In this document: positions 14,648-15,335 of the stretch, piece after piece | Numbering within the stretch: position 1 is the stretch's first letter | Layout of the letters: each line of letters starts with the position of its first letter | NCBI GenBank assembly: GCA_017431185.1 | Contig: JAFRLP010000153.1 | Location: 1-15,335, forward strand | Direction of reading: 5' to 3' | Source of the DNA: Victivallales bacterium | GTDB lineage: Bacteria; Verrucomicrobiota; Lentisphaeria; Oligosphaerales; Oligosphaeraceae | Length of the DNA stretch: 15,335 bases | Program-made: the position numbers and the translations under genes | Notes under the pieces: model-generated | Told to the model about the DNA's origin: nothing | Seen by the model: only the letters and a program-made list of their open reading frames with translations | Database searches by the model: none

Positions 14648-14709
14648 CTCCTATGAAACACACCGTGTTTCCTGCGTCGTGTTGACGGCGGCGAGGACGC
14701 CGCCGCTAC
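14648..14709 (-). repeat. 62-bp direct repeat, copy next to DAHP synthase gene
   Basis: This is the second copy of the unit at 14581-14642, separated from it by CTTTA, with the same two hairpins. Read on the - strand it starts GTAGCGGCGG; the TAG is the stop codon of the DAHP synthase gene. It ends in CATAGGAG, again an SD-like sequence, but here followed by the second repeat rather than a gene. Confidence 0.9.
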
Positions 14710-15335
14710 TTCTCCTCTCCCAATCCCAAGGCGGAACGAACGGCCTTGACTTTGCGGACAACCTCCGCAAACACCTCTGGCAGCAGCGCCTGCGGACCGT
14801 CGCAAAGCGCGTGGGACGGGTTGTTATGGACTTCGATTTCCAGTCCATCGCAGCCGGCGGCGGCTGCTGCGACCGCCATCGTGGGAACCAGCCTGGAGTA
14901 GCCTGTCGCATGGCTCGGGTCCACCACCACAGGCAGGTGGCTCATCTGATGCAGGACGGGGACGGCGGAAAGGTCCAGCGTGTTGCGGGTCGCCGTCTCA
15001 AAAGTCCGGATGCCCCTTTCGCACAGGATGACCCGTGAATTGCCGCCGGCCATGATGTATTCGGCGCTCATCAGCAGTTCCTGAATGGAGCCGGACATGC
15101 CGCGCTTCAGAAGCACGGGCTTGTCGATGGTGCCCAGTTTCTTCAGCAACTCGAAATTCTGCATGTTGCGCGCCCCGACCTGGATTACATCCACATCCTC
15201 AAAGAGCGGCAGATGAGCAATATCCATGATCTCAGTCACGATGGGCATGCCGGTGCGGCGCCTGGTTTCCAGCAGCAGGCGGATGCCCTCCTCATGCAGG
15301 CCCTGGAAATCATAGGGCGAGGTGCGGGGCTTGAA
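14706..15335 (-). CDS. aroF: 3-deoxy-7-phosphoheptulonate (DAHP) synthase, N-terminus outside window
   Basis: The last 209 residues are visible; the gene runs in frame off the right edge. It catalyses the entry step of the shikimate pathway, condensing PEP with erythrose 4-phosphate. Seen, numbering from the window edge: [13 protein letters not shown] (1-13), [10 protein letters not shown] (52-61), [12 protein letters not shown] (72-83), [14 protein letters not shown] (104-113), [23 protein letters not shown] (134-145) and [10 protein letters not shown] (164-173). This is the pattern of the type I-beta (KDO8P synthase-like) class; whether a regulatory N-terminal domain is present cannot be seen. 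It is the first visible gene of the operon; the promoter must be further right. Its TAG stop lies in the 62-bp repeat, and tyrA follows after about 133 bp of repeat sequence. The symbol aroF is used generically. Confidence 0.95.
   Translation of the reverse strand, partial: FKPRTSPYDFQGLHEEGIRLLLETRRRTGMPIVTEIMDIAHLPLFEDVDVIQVGARNMQNFELLKKLGTIDKPVLLKRGMSGSIQELLMSAEYIMAGGNSRVILCERGIRTFETATRNTLDLSAVPVLHQMSHLPVVVDPSHATGYSRLVPTMAVAAAAAGCDGLEIEVHNNPSHALCDGPQALLPEVFAEVVRKVKAVRSALGLGEEK

Noticed and set aside
14581..14709. CRISPR array or small protein from the tandem repeats
   Set aside because: Two copies with a 5-bp spacer and no cas genes are not CRISPR; frames across them merely translate the repeat.

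Overview
The window is GC-rich, densely packed bacterial DNA. Four traits together suggest a Lentisphaerota (Victivallales-like) or neighbouring PVC-group anaerobe. These are a LacI-type regulator joined to a pseudopilin with an [25 protein letters not shown]-terminus (split here: [12 protein letters not shown] + [12 protein letters not shown]), a large secreted carbohydrate-active protein in the same unit, an aromatic amino acid cluster with a fused shikimate dehydrogenase-kinase, and short GC-rich dispersed-type repeats. The taxon is an inference from gene content; no marker gene is present to prove it.

Left part, + strand (1-7649). Two identical tRNA-Gly(GCC) genes lie in tandem, the first missing three bases at the window edge, and are closed by an intrinsic terminator. 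Next is a two-gene unit: a phytoene-desaturase-like FAD oxidoreductase and an AAC(3)/YokD-family N-acetyltransferase. A 195-bp gap ends in two palindromes that look like operators and leads into a three-gene cassette: a LacI-family regulator, an H-X-DG pseudopilin overlapping it by 4 bp, and a 970-residue secreted glycosidase-like protein with a C-terminal LamG-like domain. After a hairpin-rich 313-bp spacer comes a 55-residue basic protein whose leader has a duplicated ribosome-binding site and a terminator-like hairpin.

Right part, - strand (7754-15335, read right to left). This is an aromatic amino acid operon: DAHP synthase (5' end outside the window), prephenate dehydrogenase (tyrA), 3-dehydroquinate synthase (aroB), EPSP synthase (aroA), chorismate synthase (aroC), chorismate mutase-prephenate dehydratase (pheA), and an AroE-AroK fusion. 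It covers the route from PEP and erythrose-4-phosphate to chorismate and the prephenate steps to phenylalanine and tyrosine precursors. The one absent step is 3-dehydroquinate dehydratase. aroB/aroA and aroA/aroC overlap, which suggests translational coupling.

The most unusual observation is a pair of 62-bp near-identical repeats that fill the aroF-tyrA junction. The repeat edge supplies the stop codon of the DAHP synthase gene on one side and most of the Shine-Dalgarno sequence of tyrA on the other. No clear defence system, CRISPR array, insertion sequence or integrase was seen.
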